Notes under the pieces: generated by a model
What the model was told of the DNA's origin: nothing
Database searches by the model: none
What the model saw: only the letters and a program-made list of their open reading frames with translations
NCBI RefSeq assembly: GCF_023016155.1
Contig: NZ_JALKBG010000008.1
Span: 684,501-748,500, forward strand
Reading direction: 5' to 3'
DNA from: Aliiroseovarius sp. F20344
Lineage (GTDB): Bacteria; Pseudomonadota; Alphaproteobacteria; Rhodobacterales; Rhodobacteraceae
DNA: 64,000 bases
In this document: piece after piece, positions 22,538 through 30,280 of the stretch
Position numbering within the stretch: position 1 is the stretch's first letter
How the letters are laid out: each line of letters opens with the position of its first letter
Position numbers and translations under genes: made by a program

Positions 22538-24178
22538 ATGGATCTTATCTACGATTTCCTCACACAGGTGCAGGCCTCGTCATCGTACCTAGCACGATGG
22601 GACGTGGTGCTCGCCCTTCTGGTGGGCTCTGTCGGCGGTGTGCTGATCGGCGCAATCCCCGGTGTAGGACCTGCGGTTGCCATCGCGATCTTGCTGCCCG
22701 CGACATTTTCCATGGACCCCATCGTGGGGCTGACGGTGCTTTTGGGTATTTACGGCAGTTCGATGTATGGGGGCTCGATCCCCGCGATACTGATCAACAC
22801 GCCGGGCACGGCGGTGAACGCGCTGACCACCTATGACGGCTTCCCTATGACCACGCGGGGCGAGGCACGGCGCGCACTGTCGCTGGCCTATAGCTCGTCT
22901 TTCTTTGGGGGCATCTTTTCTGTCGTCTGCCTGATCCTATTCGCCCCGATCTTGGCGAAAATCGCGCCCATGTTTGGTTCGCGTGAAATCTTCTTGGCAG
23001 CGCTTTTGGGGATCATTCTGGTCGTTACGGCGCATCGCAAACACACGCTGATTGCCGCCGCCATGGCGTGCTTTGGCATTTGGTTGAACACGATCGGCTT
23101 GCACCCGGCGAGCTACTCAAAACGCTATACGTTTGACCAAAGCTGGTTGTCGGGCGGGGTGAACCTGATCGTCGTGGTGCTGGGCCTTTTTGCTTTGAGC
23201 CAAGCCTTTACGCTGTTGCATGGCGACGACGAGAAAGTGCGCCTGACCAAGCTAAAAGGCAGCTTCTTTCAGGGTTTCCGAGAACTCGCCCGCCACCCGC
23301 GCATCGCGGGTATCTCGGCCACGTTCGGTGTGGTGATGGGCATGATCCCGGGCGTGGGCGAGTTCACCGCGCAGTTCATGTCTTACACCTATGCGCAGAA
23401 GTCTTCGAAACGGCCTGAGGATTTTGGACATGGCTCATCCGAAGGCTTGATCGCAGCCGAGACTGCCAACAACGCCGTCCCCGGTGCCGCCATGGTGCCG
23501 CTTCTGGCGCTGGGCATTCCGGGCGAGGCGCTGACGGCGATGATGCTGTCTGTCTTCTATGTCCACAATGTCATCCCCGGCCCACAGCTGTTCCAGAATG
23601 ACATGGACTTTGTGGTTGCGCTCTACCTCGCGCTTTTGATCCTGAACGTGCTGGTGGTGGCTTTCCTTTTGGTGGCAACCAACCAGCTGATTAAAGTGGT
23701 GAAGATTCCCAATCGCTTTCTGGGCGTCTGCATCCTGATCCTCAGCTTCGTGGGCGTCTACAGCCTTCGCAATTCGCTGACCGATTGCATCGTCGCAGCA
23801 GCCTTTGGCATTTTCGGCTTCATCATGAAACGCATGCAACTGCCCGTCGTGCCCATCGTCTTGGGCATGGTTCTGGGCGGCATCATGGAAGTGAAACTGC
23901 GCAGCGCCATGGCGCGCGTGAAGACCCCTCTTGATTTCATTGATCGCCCCATTGCGGCGATACTGTTTGGAATGATTGTCCTAGTCCTTCTCCTGCATTT
24001 CCGCCGGGTTTGGCTGGACTACAAAGAAAGAAAGACTGACGAATGGCAGACCAGTCACGCATCAACGAGCTTTCCCGCAATCCTGTCGCGCCGCAGAAAC
24101 TATATATTGACGGAGCGTGGAAAGAAGCTGAGGGCGAAGCGCAAGACGTTCTCTCGCCGATTGACGGACAACGACTGA
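22538..24178 (+). CDS. TctA-type large transporter subunit
   Basis: 546 aa polytopic membrane protein. The conserved TctA signatures are intact: GAIPGVGPAVAIAILLP, YGGSIPAILINTPGT, GMIPGVGEFTAQF and PLLALGIPGEALTAMM. About 12 hydrophobic segments form the channel for the TctC ligand. The last ~46 residues (after LHFRRVWLDYKERKTDE) are highly basic, unlike the family, and overlap the first 136 bp of the ALDH gene in another frame. A frameshift near 24000 would move the stop to 24037, just before the ALDH start, which is the more usual arrangement. Confidence 0.88.
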   Translation: MDLIYDFLTQVQASSSYLARWDVVLALLVGSVGGVLIGAIPGVGPAVAIAILLPATFSMDPIVGLTVLLGIYGSSMYGGSIPAILINTPGTAVNALTTYDGFPMTTRGEARRALSLAYSSSFFGGIFSVVCLILFAPILAKIAPMFGSREIFLAALLGIILVVTAHRKHTLIAAAMACFGIWLNTIGLHPASYSKRYTFDQSWLSGGVNLIVVVLGLFALSQAFTLLHGDDEKVRLTKLKGSFFQGFRELARHPRIAGISATFGVVMGMIPGVGEFTAQFMSYTYAQKSSKRPEDFGHGSSEGLIAAETANNAVPGAAMVPLLALGIPGEALTAMMLSVFYVHNVIPGPQLFQNDMDFVVALYLALLILNVLVVAFLLVATNQLIKVVKIPNRFLGVCILILSFVGVYSLRNSLTDCIVAAAFGIFGFIMKRMQLPVVPIVLGMVLGGIMEVKLRSAMARVKTPLDFIDRPIAAILFGMIVLVLLLHFRRVWLDYKERKTDEWQTSHASTSFPAILSRRRNYILTERGKKLRAKRKTFSRRLTDND

Positions 24179-25527
24179 CCACAATCGCGCGGGCGTCCGC
24201 TGCGGATGTGGATCGGGCTGTGGCGGCAGCACGGCGGGCGTTTGACGATGGACGCTGGTCACGCGCAGCCCCAGCGCATCGCAAGAAGGTTCTGCACAAA
24301 TTGGCGGACTTGATTGAGCAGAATGCTCTGGAACTGGCGGTTCTGGGCGTGCGCGACAATGGGACCGAAATTGGTATGGCCCTGAAAGCCGAACCCGGTT
24401 CGGCGGCGGGCACCTTCCGTTACTATGCCGAGGCTTTGGACAAAGTATATGGCGAGATAGCCCCGACCGCGCCCGGCATCTTGGGCCTTGTCCACAAGGA
24501 ACCCGTGGGCGTTGTTGGTGCGATTGTGCCGTGGAACTTCCCGCTGATGATTGGCGCGTGGAAACTGGCGCCTGCACTGGCGGCGGGCAATTCGGTCGTG
24601 TTGAAACCCGCCGAAACCGCCTCCCTGACTTTGCTTCGGCTGGCCGAATTGGCCAGCGAAGCCGGATTGCCCGATGGTGTCTTGAACGTCGTCACCGGGG
24701 CCGGGTCCGTCACGGGCGAGGCGCTGGCCATGTCCATGGACGTTGACGTTCTGGTCTTTACCGGATCGGGCGGGGTCGGGCGGCGGCTGTTGGAATACTC
24801 GGCCCGCTCGAACCTGAAACGCTGCTATCTGGAATTGGGCGGCAAATCCCCCAACGTGGTCTTCGCGGACGCGCCGGATTTGGAGCAAGCGGCCAAGGTC
24901 TCGGCTGCGGGGATCTTTCGCAATGCGGGGCAGGTGTGCGTGGCCGGGTCTCGTTTGCTGGTTGAGGACAGTATCCACGACGAATTTGTCGAGGCGCTGT
25001 CACGCCAAGCCGCTGCCATGAAAGTTGGCAATCCGCTGGATCTGACCACCAACATCGGTGCTGTGAATAATCTGACGCAGCTGGAAGGCAATTTGAGCTT
25101 CGTGACGAAAGCCGTGGATGAGGGTGCCGAGATTGCACTTGGCGGCACGCGGATCATGGAAGACACGGGCGGCTATTTCATGGAGCCGACCGTGCTGAAA
25201 GGCGTAAAGCCTGAGCACAATGTGGCCCAAAACGAAGTCTTCGGGCCGGTGCTGGCCGTCACGCCGTTCAAGACGGATGAAGAAGCGGTCGCCATCGCCA
25301 ATTCGACGAATTTCGGTTTGGCTGCAGGGGTTTGGACCTCAAACCTCAGCCGCGCGCATAACATGGTGCGCGACATTCAAGCGGGCGTCGTGCACGTGAA
25401 CACCTACGGTGGCGCGGATGGCACCGTTCCCTTGGGCGGTGTCAAGCAATCGGGCAATGGCCATGACAAGTCGATGCACGCCTTCGATAAGTATTTCGAC
25501 CTCAAAACAGCATGGATGCAGCTATGA
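24043..25527 (+). CDS. NAD(P)-dependent aldehyde dehydrogenase
   Basis: 494 aa, ALDH superfamily, oxidising an aldehyde to its acid. Catalytic Cys in GQVCVAGSR, general-base Glu in LELGGKSPN, cofactor motif GAIVPWNFPLM. Full length with the typical start (KLYIDGAW within the first 25 residues). It starts inside the apparent tctA 3' end and overlaps the next gene by ATGA. It resembles aminoaldehyde/betaine-aldehyde-type ALDHs; the aldehyde is unknown but an amino- or gamma-glutamylamino-aldehyde would fit the neighbouring P450/GS genes (inference). Confidence 0.92.
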   Translation: MADQSRINELSRNPVAPQKLYIDGAWKEAEGEAQDVLSPIDGQRLTTIARASAADVDRAVAAARRAFDDGRWSRAAPAHRKKVLHKLADLIEQNALELAVLGVRDNGTEIGMALKAEPGSAAGTFRYYAEALDKVYGEIAPTAPGILGLVHKEPVGVVGAIVPWNFPLMIGAWKLAPALAAGNSVVLKPAETASLTLLRLAELASEAGLPDGVLNVVTGAGSVTGEALAMSMDVDVLVFTGSGGVGRRLLEYSARSNLKRCYLELGGKSPNVVFADAPDLEQAAKVSAAGIFRNAGQVCVAGSRLLVEDSIHDEFVEALSRQAAAMKVGNPLDLTTNIGAVNNLTQLEGNLSFVTKAVDEGAEIALGGTRIMEDTGGYFMEPTVLKGVKPEHNVAQNEVFGPVLAVTPFKTDEEAVAIANSTNFGLAAGVWTSNLSRAHNMVRDIQAGVVHVNTYGGADGTVPLGGVKQSGNGHDKSMHAFDKYFDLKTAWMQL

Positions 25528-26756
25528 GCGACAAGACAATTCTGGTCGTTGGGACCTATGACACCAAAGATGACGAGTTGAACTATATTGCCGATGTGAT
25601 CCGGGCGCATGGTGGTGGGGTGGCGACGATGGACATCTCGGTTCTGGGTGATCCAAGCGCGCCGTGCGATTATTCCAAACATGATGTGGCCGAGGCGGGT
25701 GGTTCCTCTATCAAGGCGGCCATTGACAGCGGGGACGAGAACACCGCGATGCAGATCATGGCGCAAGGCTCTGCCGCTTTGGCGTTGAAACTCTACCGTG
25801 AAGGCGTGTTTGACGGTCTGATCGTGCTGGGTGGCACAATGGGCACGGACGCGGCACTGGATCTGTGTCAGGCGTTGCCGATTGGGGTGCCGAAATACGT
25901 TGTGTCCACTGTCAGCTTCTCGCCCCTGATCCCACCGGAACGTCTTCCTGCGGATGTGCAGATGATCTTGTGGGCGGGGGGGCTTTACGGGTTGAACTCG
26001 ATCTGCAAAGCGTCGTTGTCACAAGCCGCCGGAGCCGTTCTGGGTGCTGCAAGAGCAGTGGAAAAACCTGCTACCAAAAAGCCGCTCATCGGAATGACCA
26101 GCTTCGGGAAAACCGTGCTGCGCTATATGGTCAGTCTGAAACCTGCTCTGGAGGAACGAGGGTTTGAGGTTGCGGTGTTCCACGCCACGGGCATGGGTGG
26201 ACGGGCCTTTGAAAGCTTGGCCGCGGAAGGCGCTTTTGCCGCCGTTCTGGATTTCGCGCCGCAAGAGCTGGGCAATCACATTATGGGATCCACGATCTCT
26301 GCCGGTCCCGACAGAATGACCAATGCGGGCGCGTCTGGTACGCCGCAAATGGTGTCCATTGGCTGCTATGACCTTGTGGATTTTATCGGCTGGCAGGACG
26401 TCCCGCAGAAACTGGCAGGGCAAGAAGTGCACGCGCATAACCGGCTGCTGTCATCGGTGATGATGACACCTGACCAACGGCGCGAGATGGCGCGGGCCAT
26501 GTGCACACAACTTGCAGGCGCGAAAGGTCCGGTGCACCTTATCCTACCACTTCAGGGCGGCAACGAATGGGATCGACCTGGTGGCCCGCTGCACGACGCC
26601 GAAGGGCTTTCGGCGTTTATCGACGAGATCCGTGCACATTGCCCAGACAACTTGACCTTGATCGAGCTGGACGCGCATATCAACGACGCCGCATTTTCGG
26701 ATCGGGTCCTGGCCGAGTTCGATGCATGGGTCGCGGCAGGAACCGTATCGACCTGA
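25524..26756 (+). CDS. Tm-1-like ATP-binding domain protein (UPF0261)
   Basis: 410 aa. The N-terminal half carries the Tm-1-like nucleotide-binding domain (ILVVGTYDTKDDELNYIADVI, LGGTMGTDAALDLC) and the C-terminal half the TIM-barrel-like UPF0261 region (GMTSFGKTVLRYM, PLQGGNEWDRPGGPLHD). The family is named after tomato Tm-1; bacterial function is unknown but members are often in catabolic operons with transporters. The start at 25524 overlaps the ALDH stop (ATGA), so it is coupled to that enzyme. Confidence 0.85.
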   Translation: MSDKTILVVGTYDTKDDELNYIADVIRAHGGGVATMDISVLGDPSAPCDYSKHDVAEAGGSSIKAAIDSGDENTAMQIMAQGSAALALKLYREGVFDGLIVLGGTMGTDAALDLCQALPIGVPKYVVSTVSFSPLIPPERLPADVQMILWAGGLYGLNSICKASLSQAAGAVLGAARAVEKPATKKPLIGMTSFGKTVLRYMVSLKPALEERGFEVAVFHATGMGGRAFESLAAEGAFAAVLDFAPQELGNHIMGSTISAGPDRMTNAGASGTPQMVSIGCYDLVDFIGWQDVPQKLAGQEVHAHNRLLSSVMMTPDQRREMARAMCTQLAGAKGPVHLILPLQGGNEWDRPGGPLHDAEGLSAFIDEIRAHCPDNLTLIELDAHINDAAFSDRVLAEFDAWVAAGTVST

Positions 26757-26830
26757 GACAACTTGTTGCACCTGCAATGATTTGCAATTTAGACGAGACG
26801 GGTATTTACTACCAGTGTTAAGGAGTGAAC

Positions 26831-27277
26831 ATGCCACACCTGTCTTTCGAATACAGCAACGGGCTGGGCCAGCAAGCGGATTTGCCAGCACTGGCCGAAA
26901 CCATACGCGCTGCACTGGTCGCCACGGGGCAATGCCCCATTGGTGGCATCCGCGTGCGTGGGTTCGAAGCTGACATCGACGCCATTGGCGACGGGGCAGG
27001 CGGGTATCACTTCATCGATATGATCCTAAGGCTTGGGCAGGGACGGGACGAGGCCACGCGCGAGGCCATCGCCGACACCCTATACAGCGCGGTTGAGGAC
27101 GCGCTGCGCCCACAGATGGGCGACACGCCTTTCATTCTTAGTCTTGAGGTTCAGGAAATTGAAACCCGCTTCAGTCGCAAAGGCTGGAGCACGATCCACG
27201 CGGCCATCCGCGGAAGGACACAAGATGATGAAGAAACTCGATCGCGCGCTGCCACTGGCTCTTCTCCACGCCCGTGA
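26831..27277 (+). CDS. 5-carboxymethyl-2-hydroxymuconate isomerase-like tautomerase
   Basis: 148 aa; the mature protein would start with catalytic Pro-1 (MPHLSFEYS), as in the tautomerase superfamily member HpaF/HpcD of homoprotocatechuate degradation. AAGGAG lies five bases before the ATG at 26831, deciding against GTG at 26825. The body matches the ~126-aa family; about 20 extra C-terminal residues overlap the downstream MarR gene by 53 bp. No other homoprotocatechuate genes are in the window. Confidence 0.8.
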   Translation: MPHLSFEYSNGLGQQADLPALAETIRAALVATGQCPIGGIRVRGFEADIDAIGDGAGGYHFIDMILRLGQGRDEATREAIADTLYSAVEDALRPQMGDTPFILSLEVQEIETRFSRKGWSTIHAAIRGRTQDDEETRSRAATGSSPRP

Positions 27278-27653
27278 GGCAACCCTCAAACCATTTCGCC
27301 ACGAACTGGACCAGATTGGCTTAACCGTTCAACAATGGCGCGTGATCCGCGTGCTGGCCGAGGGCAAAGCCTGCTGCGCCACAGAACTGGCCGAACGCTG
27401 CGTCTTGATGCCGCCCAGCCTGTCGCGCATCCTGAAAACACTGACTGAACAGAAGCTGATCGAACGGGTCGAAGACAGCGACGCACGCCGACGTCGGGTG
27501 CAGATATCGTCAGTAGGTCGGGAAAAATACGCCACCATGGCCGGGAAAGCCGCGGACATCTACGAAGACCTCGAAACCCGCTTCGGAACCGAGAAGATGG
27601 AAACTCTGCTGGACCTACTGAACGAGCTTTACGACGTGGCAAAAGTGGCCTGA
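27225..27653 (+). CDS. MarR-family regulator, HpaR-like
   Basis: 142 aa winged-helix regulator (LTVQQWRVIRVLAEG, ATELAERCVLMPPSLSRILKTL, DSDARRRRVQISSVG). The N-terminal region (LDRALPLALLHAREATLKPFR) resembles HpaR/HpcR, the repressor of homoprotocatechuate catabolism, and it follows an hpaF-like gene. GGA six bases before the ATG at 27225 sets the start; the gene overlaps the tautomerase gene by 53 bp. The specific regulon is inferred. Confidence 0.83.
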   Translation: MMKKLDRALPLALLHAREATLKPFRHELDQIGLTVQQWRVIRVLAEGKACCATELAERCVLMPPSLSRILKTLTEQKLIERVEDSDARRRRVQISSVGREKYATMAGKAADIYEDLETRFGTEKMETLLDLLNELYDVAKVA

Positions 27654-27732
27654 TCAGGGTCGCAGGTGAAGACGCTCTTGCATGGGGTGCAGGGGCAGCT
27701 TACCCATGGGGCAACAAAGAACGAGGCCCCCA

Positions 27733-28134
27733 ATGTCCAACAAGATGACTGACACCCAATCCGCCCCCGAAGGCGACATCATCCTGCGCACGCTTGCTAT
27801 GCCAAAGGACACCAACGTGGCCGGGGACATCTTCGGCGGCTGGGTGCTGTCCCAAATGGATATCGCGGGTGGAGTGCTGGCTGCGGAATACGCAGGCGGT
27901 CGCGTGGCAACTGTGGCGGTGGACGCGATGAAGTTCATCTCTCCGGTCAAAGTGGGCGACGTTTTGTGTCTGTATGGTGAGGTCACGAAGGTAGGCAGAA
28001 CCTCGATGTCCATCACGCTGGAAGCTTGGTCCGAACGTGATCGCGGCCGGTCAAAGCACAAAGTGACCGAGGGTGTTTTTGTGTTTGTCGCGCTGGACGA
28101 TGAGGGGAATTCAACCCCCGTCCGAGGTAATTAA
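27733..28134 (+). CDS. Acyl-CoA thioesterase, YciA/hotdog type
   Basis: 133 aa single hotdog domain: MPKDTNVAGDIFGGWVLSQMD carries the Asn/Asp acyl-CoA hydrolase motif, followed by VAVDAMKFISPVKVGD. YciA enzymes hydrolyse various acyl-CoAs in the cytoplasm. Starts at 27733 (MSNKMTD) or 27745 are possible; the former has GAGG seven bases upstream. A degenerate second copy of its 3' end lies at 29355-29438 beyond the Hint gene. Confidence 0.87.
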   Translation: MSNKMTDTQSAPEGDIILRTLAMPKDTNVAGDIFGGWVLSQMDIAGGVLAAEYAGGRVATVAVDAMKFISPVKVGDVLCLYGEVTKVGRTSMSITLEAWSERDRGRSKHKVTEGVFVFVALDDEGNSTPVRGN

Positions 28135-28188
28135 ACAGGCGTTTCTGGCGAGTTTGATATAAAACCCAAACTGCATGACGCACTGAGC

Positions 28189-29235
28189 TTAGTGCTTACT
28201 AAGGCAAATCGCTTCGTAGGAACGCAAGAACCGTGCGGCTTTTGGGGTGCCAAACACCCCATCTTGGAACAGCTCTGGAAACAGCGTTAGAAGCTCTTCT
28301 TGGCAGTCCTCTGAAACTGCACCCATCGCGACGACACCTGGATAGAGGCTTTCGGTCGGGATACCCTCTGAGTAAATGATCTGATGGTGTTCGAATAGAA
28401 CGTGGAAGTAGGTGATCATGCCACCCGGTCGGCGATAGATCGTTTCGCCATTCACAAGGTCAACCGCCCGCGCAATCACTTGATCCTCTCCAAATAAAAA
28501 CTCTGCACGCCAATCTTTGATGACGACGCCGTGCTGGGGGGACACGACCAGCTCGCGGGTGTTTCCAAGAGCACCCTTTGTAATCACGACCGGCGCAAGC
28601 TTACCTTCTGCCGCAACCGTGGTCTGACCGATCCAAATCAGGGGCTGGTAATCCCCGGTCTGCGTCAACACCAGATCGCCGGGTTCCAGATCCTCAATCA
28701 GTGTCTGGCCTTCCTGCGTTTCGATCAGTGTCCCCTTGGCGAAGCAAACCACTTGCGCCCCAAGGTCCAAATGCAGTGCGCCATTGTCGTTCTCGACGAT
28801 GGGGCCGACGGTCAGATCAGTGCCTGCGGGTGGAATGCCGTCCGGGAAGACCAGATAATAGCCATCCTCGCCCGCATCCTGCAGATCGTCATCATTATTC
28901 AGGTCAACATCAATCACGCCGACGCGGTAGACGGTACCGTCGGCGGCTGTGACTTCAAACGTATAATCCCAGACAACCTGCCGGTCGGTCCCGCCGATCT
29001 CGACCGTCTGTGCCCAGATCCCGCCGATTTGTTCCTGTGCCGAAACTGTTTCGTTGGTCACGTCGCCGTTGAAATTGGAGGCACCGTCGTTTTCTTTGAC
29101 GGCAAAGTTGGTGCTTGTCCCGGACCAGCTCCAGGTACTGCCAATGGGTGGGCCAAAGTTGTAGTCAAACGCAGAGCCATCGATCGTGCTCTGCGTTCCA
29201 AAGATGGCATTCTGATAGCCATAATAGACGACCAT
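28189..29235 (-). CDS. Hint-domain (hedgehog/intein-like) protein
   Basis: 348 aa, no classical signal peptide. The N-terminal ~160 residues are acidic and beta-rich with an Asp/Asn stretch (VIDVDLNNDDDLQDAGED) suggestive of calcium binding. From Cys164 (VVCFAKGTLIETQEG, LEPGDLVLTQTG) a Hint_2-type domain follows, ending LFPELF...AARFLRSYEAI. Such proteins are common and secreted-looking in roseobacters; Hint domains can autoprocess at the leading Cys, but the role is unknown. The gene interrupts a thioesterase 3'-end duplication, suggesting insertion. Confidence 0.82.
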   Translation of the reverse strand: MVVYYGYQNAIFGTQSTIDGSAFDYNFGPPIGSTWSWSGTSTNFAVKENDGASNFNGDVTNETVSAQEQIGGIWAQTVEIGGTDRQVVWDYTFEVTAADGTVYRVGVIDVDLNNDDDLQDAGEDGYYLVFPDGIPPAGTDLTVGPIVENDNGALHLDLGAQVVCFAKGTLIETQEGQTLIEDLEPGDLVLTQTGDYQPLIWIGQTTVAAEGKLAPVVITKGALGNTRELVVSPQHGVVIKDWRAEFLFGEDQVIARAVDLVNGETIYRRPGGMITYFHVLFEHHQIIYSEGIPTESLYPGVVAMGAVSEDCQEELLTLFPELFQDGVFGTPKAARFLRSYEAICLSKH

Positions 29236-29354
29236 GTTTCAGCCTCACTTCAGAAACTCGTCATAACGCTTTGTTAACGATAACATGAAATTCAGGCATC
29301 CGTTAGGCAGGCTTCTAACGATTGCGTGAGGTTTGGCGGGTTTTCGCCGGGGGG

Positions 29355-29438
29355 CGGTCAAAACACAAGGTGACCGTGGGGGTGTTTGTCTCGTTGGATG
29401 ATGAGGGGAGCCCGATGGGGGCGGAGAAGGGGTGGTGA
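29355..29438 (+). pseudogene. 3' remnant of a YciA-type thioesterase gene
   Basis: Read in frame from 29355 the sequence gives RSKHKVTVGVFVSLDDEGSP then a short tail and stop. The intact thioesterase ends RSKHKVTEGVFVFVALDDEGNS in the same strand orientation. About 18 of the 20 residues shown align, with a two-residue gap. No upstream coding part remains. It is therefore a duplicated 3' fragment left on the far side of the Hint gene, touching the stop of the next gene. Confidence 0.75.
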
Positions 29439-29439
29439 A

Positions 29440-30168
29440 TTAGTTAGAACGCTCAAAGTCGGCATAAGCCTTAAGCTCTTCGTCCAAAAAATCGAAACAT
29501 TGAACGTCGGTGAATGCTTTCACAGCTCGTGGATCTCCATTCTTCCATCTTGCAACAAGCGTTAAGAAAACATTCGCAAAATCAGCGTCCATAAGTGCAT
29601 GAAGTGTAGAAATATACTGTAGTGAATCCTGTTTGCTAAAGTCTTGTTCAACTAGTAGCGCATGAGCAGTGATCAATAGTCTCGCTGGGGTGCCGAACTC
29701 GGTTATCTCGTCCGTGAGTTCCCAATCCACGAGACTATTTGAATTCTTCACAGAATGATAAACGTGCCATTTTGCTTGCGTTGCAAGAGTTGAATCGCCG
29801 TATTTCATTGTCCGATCCAGCGAGCGACGCTCCTCGGAAATCAATCTGACAAGGGAAAAGAAACTTTGTTCGAAGCTCTGCTTTCGTAGAGCTGCTTCTT
29901 GCAGAGCATTGATGCTTTCTTGCCCGCTCAGAAGCTTTTTCGTGTCATTTCGTTCTTCCTTGATGATATTTAACTCTTCTCGCTGCAGAATGACTGCATA
30001 GATAAGCATCATAAGAGCGGTGCCTGAAAAAATTGCATTCGCAGCACCGAACGTGTCACCGAACGTACCACCAGAAGCGTCTGATTTGACCGCGTAGATA
30101 AAGTTAGCGATGTAAGCGCAGGGAACAAAGAACAGCACGAAAAACAAGATAGTTTTCAGATGGGGCAA
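29440..30168 (-). CDS. Putative phage abortive-infection protein (putAbiC-like membrane protein)
   Basis: 242 aa. Two N-terminal membrane segments (residues ~5-27 and ~43-62) surround SGGTFGDTFGAANAIFSG; a charged coiled-coil region follows (LQREELNIIKEERNDTKKLL), then FEQSFFSLVRLI. The arrangement and the FGD-FG...FSG motif resemble the putative phage abortive infection family (putAbiC). Codon use is markedly more AT-rich than in neighbours. The start appears to be TTG at 30168 with only a weak AGAG upstream. Defence function is inferred from family resemblance; no partner genes are present. Confidence 0.62.
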   Translation of the reverse strand: MPHLKTILFFVLFFVPCAYIANFIYAVKSDASGGTFGDTFGAANAIFSGTALMMLIYAVILQREELNIIKEERNDTKKLLSGQESINALQEAALRKQSFEQSFFSLVRLISEERRSLDRTMKYGDSTLATQAKWHVYHSVKNSNSLVDWELTDEITEFGTPARLLITAHALLVEQDFSKQDSLQYISTLHALMDADFANVFLTLVARWKNGDPRAVKAFTDVQCFDFLDEELKAYADFERSN

Positions 30169-30252
30169 AACAATTCTCTAAAAATTGGCGTTGTCCTAAA
30201 CCTATGCGCGAACGCGGATTTGAAGTCAAATCCGCTGCCTCGCGCTGATGAA

Positions 30253-30278
30253 AAAGGGCCCCGAAGTTGGGGCCCTTT
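30253..30278 (-). terminator. Terminator after ettA
   Basis: Perfect 10-bp stem AAAGGGCCCC / GGGGCCCTTT with a 6-nt loop and a minus-strand T run, directly after the ettA stop codon. Confidence 0.9.
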
Positions 30279-30280
30279 GT

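Noticed and set aside
20734-22539. Long minus-strand open frame (601 codons) opposite tctC and tctB
   Set aside because: It is antisense to two well-supported genes, is rich in His/Arg/Gln as expected for a reverse-frame shadow in GC-rich DNA, and has no recognisable domain.
28189-29235. True intein or hedgehog protein
   Set aside because: There is no C-terminal His-Asn splice junction or downstream extein; only a Hint fold is supported.
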